DNA of 64,000 nt, taken from assembly GCA_947179155.2 (NCBI GenBank), contig OX359274.1:48517564-48581563 (forward strand), in the 5' to 3' direction. Of the stretch, positions 1-12,705 are shown in pieces; within the stretch, counting starts at the first letter, position 1; each line of letters begins with the position of its first letter. The stretch is from Hedera helix. Lineage: Eukaryota; Streptophyta; Magnoliopsida; Apiales; Araliaceae. The position numbers and the translations under genes are program-made. Below the pieces are notes generated by a model, which saw nothing but the letters and a program-made list of their open reading frames with translations, did not search any database and had not been told where the DNA came from.

Positions 1-98
1 CTGTATTGTTATACGTTGTGCTTTGTTGTAATAATTTTGTTGTAATCTTTTGACGACTCAAGTTTGGGCTGTGTGGGCCTAGATTTGGGGGCGTCACA
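1..98 (-). repeat. Edge of a dispersed repeat (LTR-like terminus), truncated by the window
   Basis: On the minus strand this starts at 98 with TGTGACGCCCCCAAAT, followed by a GGCCC...CCCAA...CGTCAAAA block. The same beginning occurs on the plus strand at 59987 and, more diverged, at about 62124. A TG start followed by GACGCCCC is common for plant LTRs, so it is probably the terminal part of an LTR, but only one end is visible here. The rest lies outside the window. Confidence 0.5.
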
Positions 99-1605
99 AA
101 AGCAACCACACTGGCGACAGATTTCTTTACGAAGCCGCTACATTCTTTGCGCCATGCATTTTTATCACTTTTTTCCCCTATTAAATTCAATTCAAACTCA
201 AAATAAGAAACTAATCCGATGAGATATAATTAGGCAACAGGTTGAAAAGGGTAAACGCAGTATTTATAGTAGTATATGGTATGATTTTTTGTTTGGGAAG
301 GATTAAAAGTCAGGTAAAATTTTATTTTATTTTGGGTTCTTTACATACATATGTATGAAGTGTGAGATGTATTAGAATACAAAAATTAGAAATACATTAA
401 TCAAGAAGTGTAAATTAAAAAACTTTTGAACTAACCTTTAGAAACTTTTTGGGAATGTCAAAAGCTACGATCAAGAAGAATTACCAAAACAAAACAAAAA
501 AAACTTTTGAATTACCGAGTTAATTTGTCAATTAAAACAAATTGAGTTAACTTATTTTAAATGATAAGTTAACTCAAATGATAACTCAATTAATTTATCT
601 CCTTTGCTGCTTGTATATAAAAGAATTGATACTCTCTGTCATAATTAAGCTTACATGCATGCATGGTACGTGACGTATTAAGTACTAATTAAGAAACTTA
701 CAAATCCGTTGAGATTATTCCTACCTATATTTATACATACATGTATCCTACATTAGTCACTTGTACGGTTTTCTTGAAGCTTCCTTGAAATTTCTCATTC
801 ATAAGATTACAAACTCGATCGTTATGGGCTTTAGTCTTGAATCAATTATAGCAACCAAGAGGACAGAAACAACTCTTACGGCCAGCAATTTCTTATTAGA
901 AATCTAGCTCTACTCCTAAATATCTCTTTGCATTTACACAATGTTGAGGTATAATGTGCTAGGAAAGTTTTACATCAAATTATAAGGAGAAAAATTAAAA
1001 ATATATATACTTTAATAAATTATAAATTTAATAAATTAATATTTTGGGTCAAGTTATGATTTTAGCCATAAATTAGTTGGAAAAATAGGTCTGGAGGAAC
1101 TAAACCTAATGCATTGAAATAAGAATTAAAAAAAAATGAGACAATACATTTAATTTATGAAATTGACAAAATAATAATTATAAATGAATTTATAATTCAC
1201 AAAAAAAATCATTTTTGAAAATGTTAAGTCAATTTGGGACCAACGAAAATGACTCAATTTTTGTGGTATTGTATTTTGGTATTGACTACTCAAATGTTAC
1301 AATTTATAAAATAAATAATCAACTTTGACTTTTTAATTAAATTTAAGATATTTTAATTAAAAATAAATATAAATCCATTTAATTTTACATAATACAGTTA
1401 CCAAAATTATAAAAATATTTAAGTACTATATTACTTACAAAACATTAATTCATTATTTTCAAAATTTAATCTTATACTCTCTCTATTTCACAAAAAGAGT
1501 CTTATTTATAAAATTTGCGAATATTATGAGTATATTTTTATTTCATGTATACTCTTCAAAATTTTAAGATAATAATTTAACAGTGTGATACATATGATAA
1601 TAAAA

Positions 1606-1756
1606 GAAAATTGATATTTCCATAACATTTTTTAATATTTTTATATGAAAATTATCGCTATAGATCTATAACAATTTTTTTACCGTCGCTATAGCTTTTT
1701 ATAACGACGATTTTCATATAAAAATATCAAAACGTGCGGTGAAAATATTAATTTTC
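1606..1756. mobile_element. Palindromic MITE with 8-bp target-site duplication
   Basis: The element begins GAAAATTGATATTT and ends AAATATTAATTTTC. The two arms are inverted copies over roughly 50 bases, sharing the block ATATTTTTATATGAAAAT, with CGCTATAG motifs near the centre. It is flanked by a perfect direct repeat TAATAAAA at 1598-1605 and 1757-1764. It has no coding capacity. An 8-bp duplication would fit hAT; the long arms would also fit a Mutator-like MITE, so the superfamily is not settled. Confidence 0.75.
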
Positions 1757-2488
1757 TAATAAAATCATGTTAACTAATATGAGAATACTATGTCGTTTTA
1801 TAAAATAAGATGTGATCCCCAACCTTATGGATGTCATGAGTTGGTCTGTGGGTGGTACCAGTGTTCCAAAGCATTAGGAATTTAGGAAAAAGACATTGGC
1901 AAGTGTACAAATCTTTCCAACAGACATGTTTCAGTAAGCCAAAATACAGAAGCGGTGAGAAGTTTCCCACGGAGCATATTGCATGGCCATGCATACGATT
2001 AGTATATTAATCCACTGCCCTTCATTTTGCTATTAATTGCCTATAAATTGTATAGTAATGATACGGTGGGAGTATATAGTTAAATCTAAAATCTAATTCT
2101 CTTAATCTATAGAATATATGTATGGATGTAGGAAAACTCCAATTTAAGATATCCCCCTAATATAGTCTCATTCCCCTCTTGTACTCTATCTCTCTATAGA
2201 AATACACATATATATTAATTAACCGATTTATAGTAAACACTAGCTAGCTGTAAATTAGTTATTTTGGATGGACGGTCAGAGATGTCCCAGATGGAAAAAC
2301 CCCAACCCCATAGCCAGCACTAGCTAAGGATCCGTCTCCTGTAAACATATATATAAAGACGTAATGAATGAGCTCTAAATTTGTCCCTATAATTAATCTC
2401 CACATCAAAAAATAAAATATTGTGATTTTTTTTTTTTTGTTGCTAAATTAAAATGTTGTAATTTTGTTCCGTGCAAATAAAAGAATAT

Positions 2489-2608
2489 TTAAGTATGCAC
2501 GCAAATATCATTACGAACCTCACATGCAATCTGTGCCAAATCGTAGCCAGCTTCGAGGAAATTTCCTTCATCAACTTGGGCACGTACAAGGACTGTGAAA
2601 GAGACCAT
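2489..2608 (-). other. Possible short ORF or exon relic (39 aa)
   Basis: On the minus strand an ATG at 2608 opens a 39-codon frame ending TAA at 2489. Its middle reads AQVDEGNFLEAGYDLAQIA, which looks like real protein sequence rather than the AT-rich low-complexity frames around it. I do not recognise the family with certainty. It could be a decayed exon or a small peptide gene; there is no clear splice site or promoter to decide. Confidence 0.2.
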
Positions 2609-4390
2609 GCATGGCTCATGGGCAATAATCGTACGTACGTACGTACATATAATTCCGATGGATGCTATTTTCTGAGGCTATATATTATTTGGAGTAATCC
2701 CATAATGACAAAATACGCTGACAACGTAGTTGTGATATTTGTTCGTGCCAATAATTGAGTAATTCCATCCAAATAAATGGACGGCAATGCATCTGATCGA
2801 TCCAATGGCGGACACCGCGGGGGCTGATTATGTATTAGTTATTATGAATGGGTGAATTGTGCACTAATAATGAGATTTAATTGGATTTATTTGCACTAAT
2901 ATATATAGAGAAAATCATATGTAATAAAGTATATGAATTTATTGAGAATTTGAAACATAGATTAAGAGTGTTATTTCATCTACTTGTTAGACAAATCTCA
3001 CTTTCTGAAGATAATCCATAGTATTATTTCTATTTGCATGACGTTCACTGCTATGAAAAATCGGGTAGCCGGCGATAACAGGTAAATTATATGAAAATTC
3101 CCACAAAAAAATTGATGTAGTACGTAGTTATTACAAGACTTGGAGGAATGGAATTGTGAATAGGATAGAAGGTTTTATGACATGTTCAGGTCAGCTGAGT
3201 AACTTGTTTATTTTCTCCTACTTAGATATATGTATAAGAAAAAACAAGCTTTATAACATGTGTAGACCACGAGTAAGGCTAAAAACAATTTATTGAATTT
3301 TTTATTTATGCTAAGCGTAACGTGTAATTTTAATATTTGTACTAAATTTGAGACGTCATTATAAATGAATCTATAATATTTATATTTGTACTTTGCACGA
3401 ATTATCAAGTTTGTATTTTTTTAAAGGTTGAATTGCCCAATAAAAAATATCAAATCGTGCATAATAGAACTTATTTAATTGATTCATAATATAAACGTGC
3501 ATGGTCTACAAATAATAAAAATGATAATTATTGGGTATAATATAATTTATTTAATTGAATTTTGATTAATATAGTAAGTAATTAATGGGTTTTTCTTATT
3601 CATACGAATGAAAATGAATGTACATTTACTATGGAACTTTTGATTTTTTTACATTTTAGGGAAGAGTAATAGACTCTGTAAGTCTTAAAATTACTGAATC
3701 CAACTATTTGTGTGCTATGCATGCTGTCTGAAATTTAATCTCGATTGAGTTACTAAAAAAGACTTTAAACTGTCGAGTCTATTCGGAATCAATTAAAATG
3801 TTTTGATATTTATCTTTATATATTTTTGTATTGATTGATTGATATATTGATTAGTAAGCCCAGATCAGATATCCAATGAAAAGAACAAAGTAGGCGTTCA
3901 ATTCAAGCAACTTACAAAATGACTCATAAAGAAAGAAACATTAGCTTGTGGCTAAGGTATCTATTCTATAGGACCAAAATTTCCTATCTTAGTTGTAAAC
4001 TGACTATTCTTTATATTAGCCATACCAATACAATTGGATTAATTTTTTCTTATACAATTGGACAGAATAATGTTACATTTGTAGAAACAAAATACTGTAA
4101 TTTCAACAAATGCAACATTTTTTATTTAATTTTATTTAAAAATATTGCATTTGTACTATTTTTTTTAAAAAAAATCGAGTACATGTAATTTACAAATACC
4201 AAATAATAACTAAATATAACAAGACATTAAAAGATTTTATTCTGAGTTCACTCACAATAATTTTGTAAATTATCTTAATTATTTTGGTTGATCATGAGTT
4301 AGTCTCGAGTAAATCAATTAATATTTTTCATTATATTCGTTTTTTATGCTGACATCTAAGATTTTTGCTAATACCGTGTATGTCATATAT

Positions 4391-4945
4391 AGGGGTGTTC
4401 ATCAGTAAAAAATAATATCGAACCAATTTAAACCATACTGAACCGATTATCGAATGTCTAGAAAAATAAGAACCGATATCGGTATCCCGTACCGGTATAG
4501 ATCGATTCAGTATAGGGACAATATCGGTAATGCCGATTTTGTTTTGTTAATTTTTTTTAAATAATTTTATTGTATTTATGTAGCTATAATGTGAGATAAA
4601 TAGTAATATATGTACACAATGATATTATTGAAATAGAAATTTGAACCAGTAAGCTTCCTTTTTTTGGTTAAACAACAGTTAACTCCCATAATACCATTAT
4701 ATGATTTTTTATTTTTTTGCTCTTTATGTTAAAATTATTGCTACTTATAAAATATCTTTTATTAGTATTAGAGGTTAGTTTACAATTCTTATTTCACCAA
4801 TTATCTTGTCTCTTAATTCTTATGATAATTCTTGACGAATAAATCTAAATATTTATAGTATATATAATATAACTGATATATATCGGTATTGTACGATATA
4901 TACTATTTGAAAAGATTGATTGTACCGAATTTTTTGAACACTCCT
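4391..4945. mobile_element. hAT-like non-autonomous element remnant
   Basis: The left end AGGGGTGTTCA and the right end TGAACACTCCT are inverted copies of each other, a terminus often seen in plant hAT-type elements. The interior near both ends carries ACCGATAT/ATATCGGTA-type short repeats in both orientations, which is also usual for this group. No clean 8-bp target duplication could be matched, so the borders are approximate. No transposase frame is visible. Confidence 0.5.
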
Positions 4946-6461
4946 GATCCTATATCCATGCTAAACCCTTCATATCTTGTATATGTATTATTTTTAAGTA
5001 CCTACATGCATGTATATAATACTCTCTCAGTCCAAGATTATTTATCCTAATTTAAAAGTACACGCCTATTAAAAACAAAATGTATCTCTAAATTATTCAT
5101 CTTAATTATTTTATTATCATCCTTTTTGTTATACATGTCATGTTATTTTTAATAATTTTTTTCAAAGTAAAATAAGAGTAGTATAGAAATAGTAAGGTCA
5201 AAAATAATATTAAAAAAAAAGGACAAATAAATATAGACAAATTTAAAAAATTTAAAATAAGTAAATTTGAACGGAGAAAGTATATATTTGAATCATATTA
5301 AATTCTTCGTATCATGTAAATGTATTATTTCTAAGTATCTATCTATCTATCTATATATATATATATATATATATATATGCCTTTATCTATCTACTATTTA
5401 ATTTAGGTAATGTTACAAAAAAATTCAGCCAATTATTGGAAAAAGCTATCATGAGCCTTTGAGGTCCGAGCCCTCAAATCTCTGCTAGTCTACCACTATG
5501 TTATCACCATATTGGATCCTGTGGGCTGTTGTTTATAAGATTATTGTAGCGTAAAGGAACTTTCGTTGAATGTAATTTTATGGGTTAGTCATCCCCATAA
5601 TACGCGGGCTACATACTTGTTCATCTAAATTTACTTGCTCTAATTTTTTATATTTTTTTAAATTTATTCATTCACTTTTTATTTTTATTTTTATTTTTTA
5701 ATACTATCCTCATTTATTTATATTTTAAAATTTTAATTAAAAATAATATGACATATATTAGAAAATTAACATTATTGCCTTTGAGATTAAAAGTACAACT
5801 ATACCATTTTTTTCCCTCTCTCTCTCTCCTCTATTTTACTATTTCAAAAAAGAATTAGGAAATTAATTAAAATAAATAAAATTATAATAAAGTACTCCCT
5901 TTGTCCCTTTTTATTTGTTTTTCTAGAGATTTTTTTTTGTTCCTTTTTATTTATCGTTTAAATTTTAAGAAAGTATTAAATGTTTAATTTTTCATATTAT
6001 CTTTTATGATTAAAGGTCAATTTGTTTATCTCTTATCTTTTCAACAAATTTTGTAAAGTTAATATTAAATTTTCATACTCAATTGAGTTAATCAAACAAA
6101 GTATTAATTGTATTTCTTAATTTATGTGTATAATCTTAAAATGTCAATTAAAAAGACAAAAAGAATAGTTAAATTTATTTTTTATTTTGAAACAAAGAAG
6201 TAATAATTAGATATAACAATCTTATTTATTTATTTATTATTTTTCTATCTTATGCGCATATAAATATTAATCTCTTCTAGCCTCCTCAACAAGTGACCAT
6301 AGAGGTAGGGCCAATTAATTAACTAATTTATCAGTCTATTTCCGTTGATAAGGCAAAGGAGTGGCCACATTTCCGTGTATACTAGCGGCAGTAGTTACAT
6401 TCACCAAGGACAATTCATAACCTCGGAAACAGAGGGGAAGAAGATGAAGTAGAGAGAGATA

Positions 6462-9091
6462 ATGATGGGGCCAAAGAGGCCGCAGTTCGTTCTATTCGGA
6501 TCATCCATAGTCCAGTACAGCTTCGGCAAAAATGGCTGGGGTGCTATTCTTGCTGAAATCTACTCCCGTAAAGTATTATCTCTCTCTATTACTTTGAAAT
6601 TAATTGTTGAGGTTGTTTTTTAGCAGTATATTTGGATGATGATCTTTTTTTGGATTTTTAATGGTTCCATTACATTGGTTTTACTTTTTTTCGGAGGTCT
6701 AAAGTGTTTTTCTTTTGATCAAGTTATTATAACTTCTGAATGCATACAGTTCGGATTGACTCATATTTCAATAGATCCAATCATATTTTAATAAGTCCGA
6801 TCAATAATAAGTAGTCACAATTTGGTGAATATGATATATTGTGTGTTGTTTATTTTATATTTTTCTTTGATTTATGTGTGATTGTCTCTAATATTAGATT
6901 AAATTTATCAGATACTGTATACAATTACTGAATGAAGAAATTGAGAAGAAGTGATATCCTAATATTGGATGAACAAGAGCGAATAAAATGATGAGTCCTA
7001 ACACCATTGAAATAATATAAATGTTGGTTGTTTTGTTTATTAAAAGGTATTTGAATGCACCTATCAAGTCTTATTCCGAATAGAAAACAAAACAATCAAT
7101 CCTATCAATCAGAGAAAATAACCGTCTTAATGTATAGGAGTATATAATAAGAACTAAATCCCATCTCCATTTTTCTGGTCTGTAAGGTGTTCATATTTGG
7201 GGTCAGTTTTTCATATTGTGCCCATTACCATTACGAACATAATGGGGCATTACACCATTTATGAAAAAAGGTCTATGAGATGTAATTCTAATTACAACGT
7301 AATTGGATGAACCATATAACAAAAAAGCGTCACGCCGGTGTTACGAACCAACCATTACATTACGTTGATATGATCTGAACTAAATGCAGCCTTAGTATTT
7401 GTTCAAAAAATTGATGTTTAATTGTATTACGTTTGCCAAATCCTTTTCCTTTCAAACTTGTTTAGAAATAAAAGGTGAAACCTTCTAGCCATGGGGACTC
7501 ATGGTGCTTCCCCAAAGATTTTCTTTTTATCATCACTTTATTTGACTTTCAATTGTCACAGGCCGATATAGTGTTGCGAGGATATGCTGGTTGGAATTCA
7601 AGGCGCGCCCTCCAAGTTCTGGAACAAATTTTCCCAAAGGTTTTATTTCAATCAAATGATCTATAAAATATTCTTGAATTGTAATTATATATAGTTGCTG
7701 CAGTTTTCCAATGAGATAATGAAGTAATTTCCCTACACAAGATAGTCCATTGATTAGTTCAACCTCATATTATTTTTACTGCAGTTTCTGCATTCAATAT
7801 GTAGTAGTATTTCGATACATTGTATAGTTTAGTTCTTCATTTAATTGTATCCGAATGCAGGATGCAGCTGTACAGCCTTCTCTAGTCATAGTATATTTCG
7901 GTGGCAACGATTCGGTAAGAGCTCATCCATCTGGCCTGGGTCCTCATGTACCTCTTCCCGAATATACTGAAAACATGAAAAAAATTGCTATTTATCTCAA
8001 GGTAATTGTTCCCTTGTATTACTTGTAGTTGTATGAAAATTAAAAATGAATTGATGAAATTGCACTAGTTGTAGTTGTATGAATTTAGGGAACAATAAGA
8101 AAAACAACAGTATTTGTATAATAGAATATGCTTATATGCAACATATACAATGCACATCTGCCAGTAACATATTGGAGCATATTCTAACACAAACCTGTTC
8201 TATAAACAGAGTTTGTCGAAGAAGACACGAGTAATCTTCCTTAGTTGTCCTCCTGTGAACGAAGCACAAATTTGCAAATTTTATGGGTGATCAGATCATG
8301 TTGTATTTAATTTCATTTATTTGCTTTCTTGAAAATTTTAATTCTAAAAATCGGCACTTTTGAATTTGTGGCCCCCCGAAACTCAGTTGTAGAGTTGATG
8401 AGCTGAAACGAACAAACAAGTTGACCCGAATATATTCTGAAGCTTGTGTTGAGATGTGCCGGGAGTTGGACGTGAAGGTTATTGATCTTTGGAGTGCATT
8501 TCAGAAACAAAGTGATTGGTTGACTGCTTGCTTTACGTAAGTCTGCTTTCTGATTGAAAGAATGAAAGTGAGAATGAAATGATTAATTTATGTAGAATTA
8601 AAAAAATTGTGTTTGATTGCACCATTGGAATAGAATGAACTATTCTCATCCCTCCAAAATTTATGAATTTTATTCATTGAGAGATGGTATAGAATGACTC
8701 ATTCCAGCTATAATTGAATGAATCATTTTACTCTTCATTTCATTCTTTCACTCATTTCATTCATTTAATCCAAACATATCATAAATGTCGTAGGTTTGGA
8801 AAAATAAAATTATCCGTTGAATTTTGGAACAGAGAGAGTATTTGAATAAAATTAGCTTATCCAATTCCTTTCTCCAGGGATGGGATACATTTATCGTCCG
8901 AGGGAAGCAAGATTGTGGTCGAGGAGATACTGAAAATTCTTAAAGAGTCAGATTGGGAACCACATTTGCACTGGAAATCGTTGTCGACTGAATTTGCTGA
9001 GGATTCGCCTTATGATCATGTAGCTCCTGATGGTAAAACCACCGTAAACTATTCTGGCAGTAACTCTCACTGGGAGGTTAATTGGGACTAG
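6462..9091 (+). CDS. GDSL/SGNH esterase, CPRD49-like, copy A
   Basis: Exons 6462-6572, 7562-7639, 7861-8001, 8210-8286, 8393-8536 and 8878-9091 join in frame to 254 aa, the usual length of the CPRD49 / isoamyl-acetate-hydrolysing-esterase-like group of SGNH hydrolases. These cleave small esters, but the natural substrate in plants is largely unknown. Visible motifs: block I FGSSIVQ with the nucleophile Ser15 (Ser replaces the Asp of GDS), block II GYAGWNSRR (residues 44-52), block III GGND (77-80, Asn79 oxyanion hole) and block V DGIHLS with Asp185 and His188. No signal peptide is apparent, so probably cytosolic. All introns are GT-AG. Translation could start at either of two adjacent ATGs (6462 or 6465). 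Intron 5 (341 bp) is longer than in copy B (105 bp) because a MITE lies in it. Copy B, 4.5 kb downstream in the same orientation, is its tandem duplicate. Confidence 0.9.
8613..8785. mobile_element. MITE in intron 5 of GDSL copy A
   Basis: A GTGTTTGATTG start and an AATCCAAACAT end form an imperfect inverted repeat, and the interior carries GAATGA/TCATTC motifs. The segment is missing from the equivalent 105-bp intron of copy B, so it arrived after the duplication or was lost from B. A related copy lies on the opposite strand at about 12577-12705. No clean target duplication was found. Confidence 0.5.
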
Positions 9092-9588
9092 GCCTAGCAA
9101 AAGTTGAATAATTTGCCTATGGACTGTAATTTCTGTATTTATCTTGTTGTTCTTATGTTATTTTTGATAATTTCCTGGCCTCGAGATATGAGACAGATTT
9201 ATTTAGGCTAAGGTTATTCTGTTTCCTATAAATAGTTTAAGTGTTTTTTATCCTCTCGAGAGCGGGGATAATGATTTGATCTACATTGTAATATCTGGGG
9301 TATGCTCATCTGCCATTGTTTTTTCATTTCTTTAAATACAAGTTTAATTTAGCAACAAAAAAAAAAGTTAATTAATTTTTTATTTTGCGCTAGAATGGTT
9401 CCACTCGAATTGTGCATGTTTAAAATAAAATTCAATCTTTTTCATTTTCCCTTGAGTGTATTATATACATCTAAATTATGAAATTATTATTTTTCATTTT
9501 TCTTTAATAGTCGATAATATCTATCAAAAAGCATTTAGTGAAATATAAACTCATTTCCCATTCTTTTGTTCTACTTAGACTACAACAT

Positions 9589-9624
<36 letters not shown>

Positions 9625-9891
9625 CTATTCGGATACGAATTTAACAAGCAAATTCTAGGTTATTAAGGAATCTTTATTACTGCTAGACAAGCAAAATGAA
9701 TAACGATCCTCACATTTAAATAAATAAATGGACAAGTGGAGGAAAAGGAAGCTAGTGCACCATGTCATTATACAATAGTATGATCCATGGACTGTAAATT
9801 ATTGTCCGCCATGAAACGGGGGAGGATAGTGCCGCCTTGGCCATCTGTTTGAGAATGCAATAATTGGATTGTTCCCTCCTATACTATATAT
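9092..9891. other. 3' flank of GDSL copy A and intergenic DNA
   Basis: The first 250 bases are probably the 3' UTR of copy A. An (AT)n microsatellite is at about 9598-9622. Nothing else recognisable was seen up to the hAT element. Confidence 0.4.
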
Positions 9892-10671
9892 CAGGGGCGG
9901 ATCCAGCCCCAAAATTCAGTGGGGTCAATTTTTAAAAAAAAAAAAAAAAAAAATAGAAGCTCAAACATAGAATTAAATTATTAATGACAAAAAATAGAAG
10001 ATAAATTTACATAAATCAAAACTCCTACCTCAAAAAAGGCCAAACATTGACTTGGATGAAGCATCAACATTAGTTGCTGCACCAGAAATTTCTTGGCTCA
10101 TCATCAGTATAAACTCCACTGCATCATCTTATGCTCCGATATCACTGTTTGTTAATGAAATTTACAGAGAAGTGGAGAGTGTTTGCATTGAAGAGTTCTT
10201 GTGCAGGAGACTTTGGTAAAATATAGTGATTCCCACAAGCATGGCTCGGCAAGCCGGCAAGCTTGCTACGTTTCTCAAAAGATGAACCAAAGCCCACATT
10301 CCAAAGGATCTCTCTCTCTTCGATGGGATTTTTGGATTTTTATAATTAAATATATATTTTATACAGTGTTATAATACATATTTAATTATAAAAACAGAGG
10401 AAAGGGGGGAAAAGGTTTTTGGGAAAAGGAAAGAAAGGGAGGGAAAGGTTTTTGGGAAAAGGAAAGAAAGAGGGGACAACATGTCAACACCCACAACTAT
10501 ATTATAAATTATATTAGAAGACAACTTTCAATATTACAACTTGCAAGCCTGCAACCCAACTTGTTTAGAGAAAATGTGGTACAGCTGGAATCCTCCTTTG
10601 CAGCACCGGAGCACCTTGAAAATTCCAGTGGGGTCAATTGACCCCACTGCCCTAACGTGGATCCTCCCCTG
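9892..10671. mobile_element. Non-autonomous hAT element, 780 bp, with 8-bp TSD
   Basis: The left end CAGGGGCGGATCCA and the right end, read inverted, CAGGGGAGGATCCA are terminal inverted repeats of the common plant hAT type. Perfect 8-bp duplications CTATATAT flank it at 9884-9891 and 10672-10679. A GTGGGGTCAATT motif is repeated near both ends. The interior has no intact transposase. It holds an A/T palindrome around 10340-10395 and a purine-rich direct repeat (GGTTTTTGGGAAAAGGAAAG, twice, about 10414-10475). Confidence 0.85.
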
Positions 10672-11760
10672 CTATATATATAGCTCAGAAAAATAAAAAG
10701 GGCACTTCATGGTTAACCTGACCTGGTGACATTTTATTATTGATTTTTGTAAAAATAAGTTATTAAATTAATATCATAATATTTGGAAATAAAATACTTG
10801 ATATCACTAACCCATATGCTTTACAGTTGGAAGTTCAAATTTGGAGCGAGATGTAGAAAAGGTGATTCACGTGTCATTGTTATTTTATTTTTATTGACAA
10901 ATTCTACGAAAAATATCGATCAAAAGCACACAAATTATATACGTTGGAGAGATATTTGTCTTATTCAAAATAAATAAAAAATAATATAATCACCAAAACA
11001 ACTGAAATAATTATCAGAAATATGTCGCATCCTGTATGTAATTAACATATTTATAATTGTCATCATTGAAAACAAAAACAAAATCAAACCGTCAAAAAAC
11101 AAAAATTGGCTCCCATAAGAATGGAAAAAGACCGAGTTTCTGTACGTGTTGCATGTGTTCTTTGTTTCTCTATTTTCTATCCTGGCGGCCAGCGCGTCAA
11201 CTTCAATGAGAGGGACTGAAAAGCCAAATGAAAATATGTAATGTCAAGGATCTAAATAAAATAAATAAATAAAAATTGTATTTTAAATGTATGTAATTTG
11301 TAATCATGAGAACTTCTACCTGTACTGAATGATAAAAAAATAATTTAAAAAGTAAGTTAGTTAATCTTATTAATAATTTAAATAATAAGATTTACATATT
11401 GTTTTTTTTCTTCTGCACAATTACTTGTATATAATTTATGTATACAAAACTACTCATGCCATAATTGTATTAGTTTAATACATCTATCAGAGTAAAATTC
11501 AAAAAATCAATTGTGGTTTACTTAAATTTTTGAGTCATCACCAGTGATTTGGAAACTATCGAATGACCACGTGTAATTTACCCTCAAGTATCAATTTACT
11601 TCATTTTCATCTAAATTAATAGCTAGCGGCTTTTACTCTCCCAAAAGCGAGTGAAGTGATTTGCAACGGTCATATTTGCCCAACAAAAGTCTAAAATGTA
11701 CCTCCTTTATAGTAAATAACTGCTAACCACTTAAGATTTTATCTCTCACTCGTTTTTCAA
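10672..11760. other. Intergenic DNA, nothing recognised
   Basis: AT-rich sequence with only short chance frames. A slightly less AT-rich patch lies at 11130-11220. No gene, RNA or intact transposon terminus could be supported. Confidence 0.4.
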
Positions 11761-12021
11761 TTTTTATCATCTACAAACTTACAAAATCACCTCCTTTCAA
11801 CTCCCAAAAAAATTTCAGGTAATTTTTGCAATTGTGGAAGAAAAGCAAGCATAAAAATTGTAGAATCAGACAAACTAACGGAGGGAAAACTCTATTTCAC
11901 ATGTGTTGATTGTCAATTTTTTGCTTGGTGCCAACCTACAAATGTAATAGGTATAAGGCACAATGTTGAAGCTGATATAGGGCACCATGAGATACCTAGG
12001 GAGATGACTGAAACTGGATGA
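11761..12021 (+). pseudogene. Orphan GRF-type zinc-finger fragment
   Basis: An open frame without a visible ATG runs to a TGA at 12019-12021. From 11827 it reads CNCGRKASI, then GKLYFTC and CQFFAW. This is the order seen in GRF zinc fingers (C-x-C-G, G-x-x-Y/F-F-x-C, C-x-F-F-x-W), a nucleic-acid-binding module found in plants both in small proteins and near transposons. A possible splice acceptor TTTCAG lies just before the finger at 11818. Downstream of the stop I see no further domain. It is either one exon of a small gene with unrecognised partners or, more likely, a relic. Confidence 0.45.
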
Positions 12022-12576
12022 AATGCAAAAATTACAATGCTCTAAGGAAATCTAAAAATGATAGATGGAAATTTAAGAATGGTCATCATGATTGGAATAT
12101 TCATGTTTGAAATACAGTTTATGATTATTAAAAAAATAATAACTTTATTATACACTCATGATGTGTTGGACAGATGGTAAATAAGGAAATTACATGCGGC
12201 CGGATAGAAATCTCTGCTGTAACAAGGATGCACATATTGCTCTAGTTATTTTTTATAGGCCCATATTGCACAAATTGCGTATACAGGTGAGCAACTCATT
12301 TACTATTTCTTGTTATCTTCTAGCTTTTTTGAATATAATGTTCATTCCATAGTTTTTAAATCAAAAATTTGTGTATATCACATGTAGTTTTTAAAATTTT
12401 ACTCCATCTATTATAATTGACATCTATTTGGGTTAAAAAATTTAAGACTTCTAATGTTACTTGGTAAGAATATAATATTCCTTTGTCCAGCAAAAGGGTC
12501 TTGCCTGAAAAAAAATAAAAATAAAAAAAATAAATCATAAACATAATTCTTTTCTTATACTCATAGACTTATATTA

Positions 12577-12705
12577 TGTTTGAATTAAATGAATGAAATA
12601 GAGAAATGAATAGAAAAGAGAGCGGAATGATTCATTTTATTTTAGCTGGAATGAGTCATTTCATAACCTCCTTGAGGAATAAAATTCATAAATATGGAAA
12701 GTATT
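12577..12705. repeat. Second copy of the GDSL-A intron MITE family, inverted
   Basis: Starts ATGTTTGAATTAAATGAATG and shares AGCTGGAATGAGTCATT and AAAATTCATAAAT blocks with the reverse complement of 8613-8785. The far terminus is lost or diverged. Confidence 0.45.

Larger units (their letters stand above)
99..6461. other. Intergenic region with no convincing gene; transposon debris
   Basis: Very AT-rich DNA. Apart from the MITE at 1606-1756, the hAT-like remnant at 4391-4945, an (AT)n run at about 5350-5378 and a short possible ORF at 2489-2608, I see only short spurious frames. Around 2270-2350 the DNA is less AT-rich and a TATATATAAAG box is present, but no gene follows it. The last 100 bases (6360-6461) would be the promoter and 5' UTR of GDSL copy A. 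Confidence 0.5.
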
